DNA of 64,000 bases from DATBVX01 sp035263105 (GTDB lineage Bacteria; Pseudomonadota; Gammaproteobacteria; Steroidobacterales; Steroidobacteraceae). The stretch spans positions 12,257-76,256 of the forward strand of contig DATFRO010000084.1 in the NCBI GenBank assembly GCA_035263105.1, written 5' to 3'. Positions within the stretch are counted from its first letter, which is position 1, and the number at the start of each line of letters is the position of its first letter. Position numbers and translations under genes: made by a program. The notes beneath the pieces are model-generated. The model saw nothing but the letters and a program-made list of their open reading frames with translations, was not told the DNA's origin and ran no database searches. Shown here one piece after another: positions 43,128 to 51,212 of this stretch.

Positions 43128-43697
43128 ATGGTCAAAATCCTGGCGATCTCGGGAAGCCTGCGACGCGGCTCGTACAACACGGCGCTGTTGCGCGCGGCGA
43201 TCGAAGTCGCCCCGAGCACGTGCGCCATTGAGCTCACGACACTCCACGACATACCGCTGTACGACGGCGACTACGAAGCAGAGCACGGTATCCCGGAGCC
43301 GGTCAGCAAGCTCAAGGATCGATTCGCGAGCGCGGACGGTGTCCTCATCTCCACGCCGGAGTACAACGGGAGCGTCCCCGGCGTGTTGAAGAACGCCATT
43401 GACTGGATGTCGCGACCGTCCACGGATATCGCGCGCGTCTACCGGCAGCAGCCGCTCGGCCTCATCGGCGCGACGATCACGCTGGGTGGCACGCGACTCT
43501 CGCAGCAGGCTTTGCTGCAGCCGTTTCGTCAGCTCGGCGTGCACCTGTGGAGCGGCTCGATCCTGTACGTCGTACAGGCCAGCCAGGCGTTCGATGCCCA
43601 GGGCAAGCTCATCGACGACAAGGTGCGACAGCTCCTGATCAAGTACATGGAGGGATTCGCCGCCTTCGTCGCCGCCAACCGGCGCGCGAGCGGCTAG
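43128..43697 (+). CDS. NADPH-dependent FMN reductase (ChrR/azoreductase-like)
   Basis: 189 residues of flavodoxin-like fold: AISGSLRRGSYNTALLRAA (FMN phosphate loop), the ISTPEYNGSVPGVLKNAIDW motif specific to the NADPH-dependent FMN reductase family, and GATITLGGTRLSQ. It reduces quinones, chromate or azo compounds and may supply reduced flavin. Next to the iron block it may help ferric reduction. It has its own ATG about 97 bases after tonB, and the link is weak. Confidence 0.9.
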   Translation: MVKILAISGSLRRGSYNTALLRAAIEVAPSTCAIELTTLHDIPLYDGDYEAEHGIPEPVSKLKDRFASADGVLISTPEYNGSVPGVLKNAIDWMSRPSTDIARVYRQQPLGLIGATITLGGTRLSQQALLQPFRQLGVHLWSGSILYVVQASQAFDAQGKLIDDKVRQLLIKYMEGFAAFVAANRRASG

Positions 43698-43844
43698 GGA
43701 AGCTTCCAGCGCCGCAGATCTGTCGGTGTTTTTGACAACTCCTGCACAACGCGCGGCGGACGCGTTGCTGGCTGCTGCGTGGTCACCTGTGCAAGAATCC
43801 GCGCCAACCGCGATTTGCACACAGCGGAGCGAAAAGAACCACAA

Positions 43845-44804
43845 ATGCCGGGCACCGCTGCAAGCCAGTGCATTTCCGGGAGGCTGTGCGCTCTCCTTTT
43901 CGTCTTCCTCGCCGTCACCTTGTCGGTGAACGGGTGCACGCGGCGCGCCGCAGAGCCGCCGAAACCAGCGCCAGCACCGACCAGCTCCAGCGGCGTGGAG
44001 CGCACCGTTGCTTCCGACGATGGCGTGGCAATCCGCTACCGCGTGCTCGGGCGAGGCGAGCCGGCGCTGATCTTCATTCACGGCTGGAGTGGCGACAGCA
44101 CCTACTGGGACGCACAGCTCGATCCGTTCTCACAGCGCTACACGGTGGTGACGCTCGATCTCGCAGGCCATGGCAATTCGGGAACGACGCGCGCCGAGTG
44201 GACCATGGATGCCTTCGGCGATGACGTGGTGGCGGTCGCGCAGCAGGTTCCCAATCGACAGCTGGTGCTGGTCGGGCATTCGATGGGCGGGCCGGTCGCG
44301 CTCGAGGCTGCGCGCCGGCTCAAGGGCCGCGTGATCGGCATCGTCGGCGTGGATACGTTCGGCAATATCGGGCTGCCGCCCGCCTCTGCGCAGGAGCTCG
44401 AAACCCGCCTCGCGCCACTGCGGCGCGATTTTCCAACCGCGATGCGCGACTACGTCACGCACCGCTTCTTCACGCCGAAATCGGACCCCGATCTCGTGCG
44501 CCGCATCGCCGATGACATGGCTTCCGAGCCGCCGGGCATCGCCATCGGCTCCCTGATCGGGCTCAACAACATGAACTTCTCCGCCGCGCTCGGCGATATC
44601 AGCGTGCCGATCGTCGCCATCAATTCGGATCGCCTGCCAACGGATGTCGAGCGCATTCGACTGCACGCACCCACGTTTCATCTCAAGCTGATGCCGGGTG
44701 CCGGGCATTTCCTGATGATTGAAGACCCGGTGCGGTTCAATGCGCTGCTCGATGAGACGGTGCAGGAACTGGTCCGGCGTGCCGAACGCAAGGGCACCTC
44801 ATAG
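43845..44804 (+). CDS. Alpha/beta-hydrolase lipoprotein
   Basis: 319 residues from the ATG at 43845; the reading frame is open upstream but the signal peptide starts here. Lipobox VNGC (Cys31), a Pro/Ala linker, then an alpha/beta hydrolase: IFIHGWSG (oxyanion hole), nucleophile elbow GHSMGG (Ser146), acidic member probably near 240-270, and catalytic His in GAGHFLMIED. It is anchored to a membrane by lipid, so it acts in the periplasm. The substrate is unknown (an ester, lactone or peptide bond are all possible). Confidence 0.88.
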   Translation: MPGTAASQCISGRLCALLFVFLAVTLSVNGCTRRAAEPPKPAPAPTSSSGVERTVASDDGVAIRYRVLGRGEPALIFIHGWSGDSTYWDAQLDPFSQRYTVVTLDLAGHGNSGTTRAEWTMDAFGDDVVAVAQQVPNRQLVLVGHSMGGPVALEAARRLKGRVIGIVGVDTFGNIGLPPASAQELETRLAPLRRDFPTAMRDYVTHRFFTPKSDPDLVRRIADDMASEPPGIAIGSLIGLNNMNFSAALGDISVPIVAINSDRLPTDVERIRLHAPTFHLKLMPGAGHFLMIEDPVRFNALLDETVQELVRRAERKGTS

Positions 44805-44822
44805 CTGGCGCCGGAGTCGCGG

Positions 44823-46151
44823 GTGAGTCAGTCGACGTCCTCACAACTGCCGCGTCGCCTCGGGCTGTGGACTTCCGTCGCGGTCGTGATGGGGATCACG
44901 ATCGGCAGCGGCATCTTCAAAGTGCCGAGCAGTGTCGCGCAGAGCGTCGACTCCGTCGGCGCGATCTCCCTGCTGTGGGTGCTCGGCGGCATCCTGTCGC
45001 TATGTCTCGCACTGTCGCTCGCCGAGCTGGCGTCGATGTTTCCGCGTCCGGGCGGAGCATTCGTCTTCCTGCGTGAAACCTACGGCCCGGTGGTGGCCTT
45101 CGTCTTCGGCTGGACGTTTCTCATCGTCAATCCCGCTTCGACGGCCGGGATCGCCATCGTGTTCGCGGAGTACCTGGCGCACTTCATGCCGCTCGGGGAT
45201 CACGGCCGGCGCGTCGCGGCGGCCGTCATGATCGCGCTCATCACGCTCGCCAACTACCGCTCGGTCTCGCTGGCAGCGGGTGTGCAGAACCTCGCCACCA
45301 GTGCCAAGGCGCTGGCACTCGCCGCCCTCGCGCTGCTGATCTTTGCCTTCGGTCGCAGTTCCCAGGGTGCGCTGGCCGCGCCGATCAGTTTCGAAGTGTC
45401 GAATTGGGGTGGGTTCGGCGTGGCACTGATCGGAGTCTTGTTCACTTACGAGGGCGCCGCCGCCTTCACTGCGCTCTCAGGCGAAGTCCGCGACCCGGCG
45501 CGCAACCTGCGCAGAGTGCTGATGTACGGCGTGGGCCTGGTGACCGCGCTGTACCTGCTCGTGAATGCGGCCTATCTCTACGTTCTGCCACTCGAGGCCA
45601 TGAGGAATTCCTCCGCGCTGGTCGCTGCGGACGCGATGGCGCGTGTGGCAGGGCCGGTGGCCGCAAACGTGATCGCCGCACTGGTCGTGCTGTCGACGTT
45701 CGGAGCCGTGGCTGCAACGTCCATCGCCGACCCGAGGGTGTTCTACTCGATGACCCAGGAAGGACTCTTCTTTCGCGTGCTCGGCAAGGCACACCCGAGA
45801 TTCGAGACGCCGCACATCGCCATCGTAGTCGCGGGAGTGCTCGCCATTCTGTGGGTCTCCTCCCGGACCTTCGAGCAACTGACCGCGGTGTTCATCCTCG
45901 GTCTTTACCCGTTCTACGCGCTCACGGCGCTGGGTGTGGTCGTGCTCCGGGTCCGTCAACCGCAGCTGGAGCGTCCCTATCGCACCTGGGGGTATCCCAT
46001 CGTGCCCTTCGTGGTCGCAGCGGCGGCTGTCCTCGTGCTGGTGAACTCGTTCATCGAGCAGCGCATGATTTTCCTGGTGAACGTCGCCATCTCGCTTAGC
46101 GGGATTCCGCTGTACTACGCCTGGCGTGCGTTCACGCGCAGAAAATCCTGA
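44823..46151 (+). CDS. APC family amino-acid permease
   Basis: 442 residues from a GTG 18 bases after the hydrolase gene. Twelve helices, with the APC hallmark GITIGSGIFKVPSSVAQSV in helix 1 and EVRDPARNLRRVLMYGVGL after helix 6. It resembles LAT/YfnA-type transporters of neutral or cationic amino acids. No catabolic genes adjoin. Confidence 0.92.
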   Translation: MSQSTSSQLPRRLGLWTSVAVVMGITIGSGIFKVPSSVAQSVDSVGAISLLWVLGGILSLCLALSLAELASMFPRPGGAFVFLRETYGPVVAFVFGWTFLIVNPASTAGIAIVFAEYLAHFMPLGDHGRRVAAAVMIALITLANYRSVSLAAGVQNLATSAKALALAALALLIFAFGRSSQGALAAPISFEVSNWGGFGVALIGVLFTYEGAAAFTALSGEVRDPARNLRRVLMYGVGLVTALYLLVNAAYLYVLPLEAMRNSSALVAADAMARVAGPVAANVIAALVVLSTFGAVAATSIADPRVFYSMTQEGLFFRVLGKAHPRFETPHIAIVVAGVLAILWVSSRTFEQLTAVFILGLYPFYALTALGVVVLRVRQPQLERPYRTWGYPIVPFVVAAAAVLVLVNSFIEQRMIFLVNVAISLSGIPLYYAWRAFTRRKS

Positions 46152-46164
46152 TAAGGTCCAGGCC

Positions 46165-46764
46165 ATGAATCGGCAAGTGAATCTCACGCCCGCGACGCCT
46201 GAGCGGCACGCGCGACGCCTCACGCTGCCGATCGCAACCGAGCGGCTCCTGGTGCGCGAGTTCGTGGCGCAGGACGCCGACGCCCTGTGCTCGCTGATCT
46301 GCGATCGGCGCGTCACGCGTTACGTGTTCTACGTGCCCAGTGCGCGTTGTGACGCCGAGAGCTATGTGCGAGGGGTCCTCGGCTACCAGCGGCAGCGGCC
46401 GCGCACCACCTGGGAACTGGCGCTCACCGCCCGCATGGACGGTGATTTGCTCGGTTCCTGCAATCTCACCTTGATGTCAGCCGGCGAGGCGGACCTTGGC
46501 TACATGCTGAAGCGCGCCGCCTGGGGACACGGCCTGGGCACCGAAGCGGCGCTCGCGCTGATCGACGCCGCCTTCGAACAGCTCCGCATGGCGCGCGTCA
46601 TCTCGACGGTCGATGTGCGCAATGCCGCCTCGATTCGCGTCCTCGAGAAAGCGGGCCTGCGGTGGGAGGCGACCTATCGCAAGCTGCGCAAGATCCGGGG
46701 CGAGTGGCGCGACTGCCACCTGTTCACCCTCTCGCGCGAGGCCTGGAGCGCCGGGATCCGATAA
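46165..46764 (+). CDS. GNAT acetyltransferase (RimJ/RimL-like)
   Basis: 199 residues from the ATG at 46165. It shows the N-terminal TERLLVREFVAQDADAL segment, the strand pair GDLLGSCNL and DLGYMLKRAAWGHGLGTEA, which contains the acetyl-CoA loop, and VDVRNAASIRVLEKAGLRWE. The acceptor substrate is undefined: ribosomal proteins, antibiotics or small amines are possible. Confidence 0.9.
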   Translation: MNRQVNLTPATPERHARRLTLPIATERLLVREFVAQDADALCSLICDRRVTRYVFYVPSARCDAESYVRGVLGYQRQRPRTTWELALTARMDGDLLGSCNLTLMSAGEADLGYMLKRAAWGHGLGTEAALALIDAAFEQLRMARVISTVDVRNAASIRVLEKAGLRWEATYRKLRKIRGEWRDCHLFTLSREAWSAGIR

Positions 46765-46827
46765 GGCACCAAAGGGCGATTGCGTCACCCCCCGGTCGGA
46801 CGCGACACTCGCGCGAGGCACTGTCCT

Positions 46828-49800
46828 ATGAAGTACTTGCCGCGCATCTTCACCCGCTGGATCTTCTGGCTCGTCGTGGCCGGCGTGCTGCTGCTGTACA
46901 CGCTTGGCGGCTTCTTCCTCGTGCCCTGGGTGGTCCAGTCACAGCTTCGCAGCACCATCGCCGACGACTATCACCGCGTCGCCCAGGTCGGGAAGGTCCG
47001 CTTCAACCCCTTCACGTTCGTCCTCGAGGTCAACGATTTCTCGATGCCCGACAGCGACGGGCGCCCCATGCTGGGCTTCGCCCAGCTCAAAATCGACTTC
47101 GAGCTGATGTCCATCCTGCGGCGCGCGTTCTCCTTCAAGATGATTTCGCTCCAAGCCCCGAACGCGCGCCTCGTGATGCGGCCGGACGGCAAGCTGAATC
47201 TCATCGACCTCGTGCCCAAGGAACCGGCATCAGAGGCAGCGCCCAAGAAAGAAGAAGGTCCAACCCGTCTCTTCATCGAGGCCTTCATCGTGAACGCCGG
47301 ACGGATCGATCTCGAGGACCTGAGCCGACCGTCGCGTTTTGCCACCGCACTCAAGCCGATCACGTTTACGCTGCGCAACTTCAGCACGTTCGGCACCGGC
47401 GATAACGCCTACCGGCTCGAAGGGGAATCCGTCCTGGGAGAGCGCCTGTCCTGGAACGGCCGGGTCGACGCTTCGCCCTTCAGTTCGAGCGGTGAATTCG
47501 CCTTCACGGGTGTTCACGCGCAGACCGTGTGGGACTACATCCGCGACTCCGTCGGCTTCGAAGTGCCTGCCGGCATGGTGGACCTCACGGGCAGCTACAC
47601 GTTCTCGCTCGCGCGCGACCCGGTCGATCTCAAGATCGTGGGCAAGGAGATCAAGGTCGACGGGCTCGCCGTACGTCCCAAGGGATCGACCGATGACTAT
47701 GTGACGCTCGGTCAGCTGATGCTGCGCGATGCGCAGGTGAGCGTCGCCGATCGACGCGTAGAGGTCGCCAGCATTGCGGAAACCGGCGGCAAGATACTCA
47801 CCTGGCTCGAACCGGACGGAACGTTCAATCTCTCGCGACTTGCCGGTAGTGGCGCGCCTGCTGAGGCTCCGTCCGAGCCCGCGTCCGACTCGAACGCCGC
47901 TGCGGCGACGAAGCCAGGTGACACGCCACCGGCCGCTCAGCCCACGGCGCCTGCTCCAAACGCTCAACCCGCGGCGACTGCTTCGAACGCACAGCCAGCG
48001 GCCACGTCTCCTACTGCCGGTGCACCGGCTGCGGGCGGCGCACCGAACAGCCGTGCCTGGCAGATCGTGCTGCCGCTCATCGAGACTTCCGGACTCGAAG
48101 CCGCGTTCGAGGATCGCAGCCTCAAGCCGATCGTGCCCGTCAAGGTGGCACCGATCGACGTCAAGCTCGCGGGCTACGACAGCGCCAAGCCCGGTCCGAT
48201 CAACATCGACGCGCACATTGGCATCGACGAGCGAGGCAAGCTGAGCGCGCAAGGCACGTTCGATCCGAACACGCTCGTGAGCGCGCTCGATGTGGAACTC
48301 AACGACATCGATCTGCGCAGCACACAACCCTACATTGCGCGCGTGACCGATCTCACGCTCCTGTCCGGCCGCCTCGGCGCGAAGGGCAAGCTGGAATTCA
48401 CGCGTGACAAGGCGGACGCCCTGCAACCGCACTACGTCGGCACACTCTCGCTCGCGAAGCTGCGCACCATCGACAACGCCCTCGAGCAGGACTTCATTCG
48501 CTGGGAGCAGCTCGATGCGAAGGGCATCGACTACGATGGGGCCGCGTCGAAACTCGCCATCAAGGAGGTTGCGGCCCGCAAGCCCTATGCACGCGTCATC
48601 ATCGCGTCCAATGGCACGGTCAACATCAGCGAGATCCTCAGGCCGACGCGGCCGAGCGAGGCCGGTGAGACCAGCGCGCCCGCAAAGCCGACGGACGCGA
48701 AGGCGGAGAGTCCTGCGCTCGATGTGCGCATCGGTACCGTGCGCATCGACAAGGGCTCGGCAAACTTCGCCGACTTTTCGCTGACACCGAACTTTGCCAC
48801 CGGCATCCAGGAGCTGTCAGGGACGGTGACGGGTCTCTCGTCGCGGAAGAACTCACGCGCCAAGGTGGATCTCGACGGCAAGGTCGATGCTTATGCACCG
48901 GTGACCATCGACGGCGAGGTGAACTACTTCAGCGCCGAGTCCTACACCGATCTCAAGCTCGCCTTCGACAACATGGAGCTCACGACCTTCACGCCCTACG
49001 CGGGCAAGTTCGCGGGCTACCGCATCGAGAAGGGCAAGCTCTCGGTGCGGCTCAACTACAAGGTCGAAAACCGTCAACTCAACGCCCAGCACAAGTTCGT
49101 GCTCGATCAGCTGCAACTCGGCGAGCGCGTCGAGAGCAAGGACGCCACCTCGCTCCCGGTCAAGCTCGCGGTGGCGCTGATGAAGGATCGCAACGGCGTG
49201 ATCGACATCGATCTGCCGATCACCGGGAGCCTCGACGATCCGCAGTTCCGCCTCGGTCCGCTGATCTGGAAGGCGGTCGTGAATCTCTTCACCAAGATCG
49301 TCACGGCGCCTTTCGCCTGGATCGGCAGTCTCTTCGGTGGCGGCGATGAAGTGAATCAGCTGAGTTTCGCGGCCGGCAGCAGCGATTTGCAGGGCGATAG
49401 CGCGACGCGCATCCAGTCGGTCGGCAAAGCGCTGCACGAGCGGCCTTCCCTGCAGATAGAAGTGCCGATCACGGTGAATCCCGCGCTCGATGGGCCGTTC
49501 CTGCAAAAGCATGAGCTCGAGCAGCGGTTGATTGGAGAGAAGCGGCGTGAACTGCTCGCCGAGCGCAAACCCGTCGATACGCTGGATGCGAGCGTACTCG
49601 CGGACCGCGAGGAGTACCGGCGTCTCTTGCACCAGTACGTCAAGCAGGCGGGCCTGCTGCCGCCGGATGACAAGGAACTCAAGTCAGACAAGCCTCCGCC
49701 CGCGGAGGAACTCGAGGCCGAGGTCAAGAAACTCGAGGACCTCGCCATGCCCACCATCGAGGTCCCGGAGACCGTTCTCGACGATCTCGGCAAGGAGCGC

Positions 49801-49926
49801 GCGCAGAAGGTGCAGGGACTGTTGCTCGGTTCCGGAGAAATCGACCCGTCCCGGCTCTTCATCGTGAACTCGGGTCCCGCGCCCGGCGATGCGGGCCTGG
49901 TGCGGATGGACCTGGCGCTGCGCTGA
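46828..49926 (+). CDS. Very large DUF748 (AsmA-like) envelope protein
   Basis: 1032 residues from the ATG at 46828. One N-terminal membrane helix (about 9-32, FWLVVAGVLLLYTLGGFFLV), then a long beta-rich periplasmic body with repeats of the AsmA type (LDVELNDIDLRSTQPYIARV; MELTTFTPYAGKFAGYRIEKG). A low-complexity Ala/Thr/Pro/Gln stretch (about 345-405) separates the two halves. The segment QLSFAAGSSDLQGDSATRIQSVG near 850 resembles an OmpA-like start. Proteins of this kind probably bridge inner and outer membranes or move lipids; the role is unproven. Confidence 0.85.
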   Translation: MKYLPRIFTRWIFWLVVAGVLLLYTLGGFFLVPWVVQSQLRSTIADDYHRVAQVGKVRFNPFTFVLEVNDFSMPDSDGRPMLGFAQLKIDFELMSILRRAFSFKMISLQAPNARLVMRPDGKLNLIDLVPKEPASEAAPKKEEGPTRLFIEAFIVNAGRIDLEDLSRPSRFATALKPITFTLRNFSTFGTGDNAYRLEGESVLGERLSWNGRVDASPFSSSGEFAFTGVHAQTVWDYIRDSVGFEVPAGMVDLTGSYTFSLARDPVDLKIVGKEIKVDGLAVRPKGSTDDYVTLGQLMLRDAQVSVADRRVEVASIAETGGKILTWLEPDGTFNLSRLAGSGAPAEAPSEPASDSNAAAATKPGDTPPAAQPTAPAPNAQPAATASNAQPAATSPTAGAPAAGGAPNSRAWQIVLPLIETSGLEAAFEDRSLKPIVPVKVAPIDVKLAGYDSAKPGPINIDAHIGIDERGKLSAQGTFDPNTLVSALDVELNDIDLRSTQPYIARVTDLTLLSGRLGAKGKLEFTRDKADALQPHYVGTLSLAKLRTIDNALEQDFIRWEQLDAKGIDYDGAASKLAIKEVAARKPYARVIIASNGTVNISEILRPTRPSEAGETSAPAKPTDAKAESPALDVRIGTVRIDKGSANFADFSLTPNFATGIQELSGTVTGLSSRKNSRAKVDLDGKVDAYAPVTIDGEVNYFSAESYTDLKLAFDNMELTTFTPYAGKFAGYRIEKGKLSVRLNYKVENRQLNAQHKFVLDQLQLGERVESKDATSLPVKLAVALMKDRNGVIDIDLPITGSLDDPQFRLGPLIWKAVVNLFTKIVTAPFAWIGSLFGGGDEVNQLSFAAGSSDLQGDSATRIQSVGKALHERPSLQIEVPITVNPALDGPFLQKHELEQRLIGEKRRELLAERKPVDTLDASVLADREEYRRLLHQYVKQAGLLPPDDKELKSDKPPPAEELEAEVKKLEDLAMPTIEVPETVLDDLGKERAQKVQGLLLGSGEIDPSRLFIVNSGPAPGDAGLVRMDLALR

Positions 49927-49930
49927 GCGG

Positions 49931-50098
49931 CTACCAGCCGCGGTCCTCGTCCTCCTCGGACTCGGGCGCCTGCTTTGCGGCGTTCGGGTCGCGCTTCGGC
50001 ATCGGCGGCTGCATGTTCGCGGTACGGCGCAGGAGCAGCAGGCCGCCGATCACGATGCCGAGGAGGAGCGCGAGCACCAGGAGCGCGCGCAGCATCAT
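49931..50098 (-). CDS. 55-residue single-helix membrane protein
   Basis: Starts MMLRALLVLALLL with one membrane helix (about 3-22), then RRTANMQPP and a short acidic tail ending in DEDRGW. The start overlaps the tesB stop by 4 bases (ATGA), so it is coupled to tesB. Similar mini-proteins with a helix followed by a TANM-like motif are, as I recall, collected as DUF2897; I am not certain. Function unknown. Confidence 0.65.
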   Translation of the reverse strand: MMLRALLVLALLLGIVIGGLLLLRRTANMQPPMPKRDPNAAKQAPESEEDEDRGW

Positions 50099-50970
50099 TC
50101 GCTCCCCGAGGAAAGCGCCAGGACGCGGATCAAACCCTCCTGCGCCGTGCTGGCTACGAGCTTGCCGTCGCGCCTGAAGAGACTGCCGCGTGCGAAGCCT
50201 CGCGCCCCCGAGGCGCTCGGGCTGTCGATCGAATAGAGCAGCCAGTCGGACACGTCGACATCGGCGTGAAACCACATGGCATGGTCGATGCTCGCAAGAC
50301 GCACATCGCTCTTCAGCCACGACACACCGTGCGGCAACGTCGCCGTGTCCAGCAGGTGATAGTCCGAGACGTACGCGAGCAGGCAGCGTTGCAGCACCTG
50401 GTCGCGTGGCGACTGGTCCACCGCCCGCAACCACACGTGCTTGATCGGCTCGAGCTTCTCGCGGCTGAAATAGTCCGGCATGCGCACCGGGCGGAATTCG
50501 AAGGGTCGCTGGTGCTCGAACAGCCGCTGCAGCTTCTGCGGTATCTGCGGAATCATCTCGCGATGATGCGTTTCGAGGTCGCGCAGGTCTTCGGGCGGCG
50601 GCACCTGCGGCATCGGCAGCTGGTGCTCGACGCCGGCCTGTGGCACCTGGAACGATGCGGCCATGTTGAAGATCTGCTGGCCGTGCTGAATGGCGGTGAC
50701 GCGCCGGCTCGAGAAGCTCAGACCGTCGCGGCTGCGGTCGACGTCGTACACGATCGGCGCGTTGAAGTCGCCCGGCCGCAGGAAATAGGCATGGAGCGAG
50801 TGCACGATGCGCCCTTCCACGGTCGCCGAAGCGGCGACCAGCGCCTGCCCCAGCACCTGGCCGCCAAACACCTGCGGCGCGCCGATGTCGCGACTTTCGC
50901 CGCGGAACAGGTTGATCTCCAGGCGCTCGAGCTCCAGGAGTTTGAGCAGATCCGCGAGGCGACGATCCAT
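50095..50970 (-). CDS. tesB: Acyl-CoA thioesterase II (TesB)
   Basis: 291 residues, two hot-dog domains: IGAPQVFGGQVLGQALVAA with the first-domain signature, SLHAYFLRPGD, and the second-domain LASIDHAMWFHAD with the catalytic Asp. It hydrolyses medium and long acyl-CoAs in the cytoplasm. It is upstream of the mini-protein gene. Confidence 0.94.
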   Translation of the reverse strand: MDRRLADLLKLLELERLEINLFRGESRDIGAPQVFGGQVLGQALVAASATVEGRIVHSLHAYFLRPGDFNAPIVYDVDRSRDGLSFSSRRVTAIQHGQQIFNMAASFQVPQAGVEHQLPMPQVPPPEDLRDLETHHREMIPQIPQKLQRLFEHQRPFEFRPVRMPDYFSREKLEPIKHVWLRAVDQSPRDQVLQRCLLAYVSDYHLLDTATLPHGVSWLKSDVRLASIDHAMWFHADVDVSDWLLYSIDSPSASGARGFARGSLFRRDGKLVASTAQEGLIRVLALSSGSE

Positions 50971-51011
50971 GCGGCGATTGTACTCATCGGCGCCGCGGCG
51001 GCCACGCAGCC

Positions 51012-51040
51012 TTGACTTCGCGACACACGCCGCTTAGCCT
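51012..51040 (+). promoter_or_regulatory. Possible promoter of the hom leader
   Basis: TTGACT (51012-51017), 17-base spacer, TAGCCT (51035-51040). The -35 is good and the -10 weak. The predicted start near 51047 is right at the 5' edge of the riboswitch fold, which supports it. Confidence 0.5.
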
Positions 51041-51047
51041 CCCGACT

Positions 51048-51098
51048 CGCGCCGATTTGAGTTTCAGCTTGCGGGCGCCTTAGAAATACAGCTAAAGC
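51048..51098 (+). promoter_or_regulatory. SAM-II riboswitch aptamer upstream of homoserine dehydrogenase
   Basis: P1 stem GCGCC (51049-51053) with GGCGC (51074-51078) encloses a 20-base loop starting with GATTTGA and ending in the CTTGC region. The 3' part, TTAGAAATACA then GCTAAAGC (51091-51098), supplies the pseudoknot strand; ATTT (51055-51058) can pair with AAAT (51084-51087). GAUUUGA after P1, CUUGC before its 3' arm, and GCUAAAG at the end are the conserved blocks of the SAM-II (SAM-alpha) family. This is read by eye, with no covariance search. The downstream gene, hom, is in the methionine/threonine pathway, as expected for a SAM switch. Confidence 0.8.
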
Positions 51099-51140
51099 GA
51101 AGCACGACCTGCTCTGGCTTTAGCTCGAGCGGGTTTTTTT
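51090..51140 (+). terminator. Riboswitch expression platform: antiterminator and terminator
   Basis: Terminator: ACCTGCTC (51107-51114) pairs with GAGCGGGT (51127-51134, one G-U), followed by seven T (51134-51140). Antiterminator: AGCTAAAGC (51090-51098) pairs perfectly with GCTTTAGCT (51117-51125), which lies in the terminator loop, so the two folds compete. The left arm is also the aptamer's pseudoknot strand. SAM binding would free the terminator. Confidence 0.75.
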
Positions 51141-51212
51141 ATGCCCGCCCGGGCCGGCGTTCGGCCCATCCCGCAGCACTTCGGCGTCGTTTCTTCCGAC
51201 CGGAGTGTGTCC

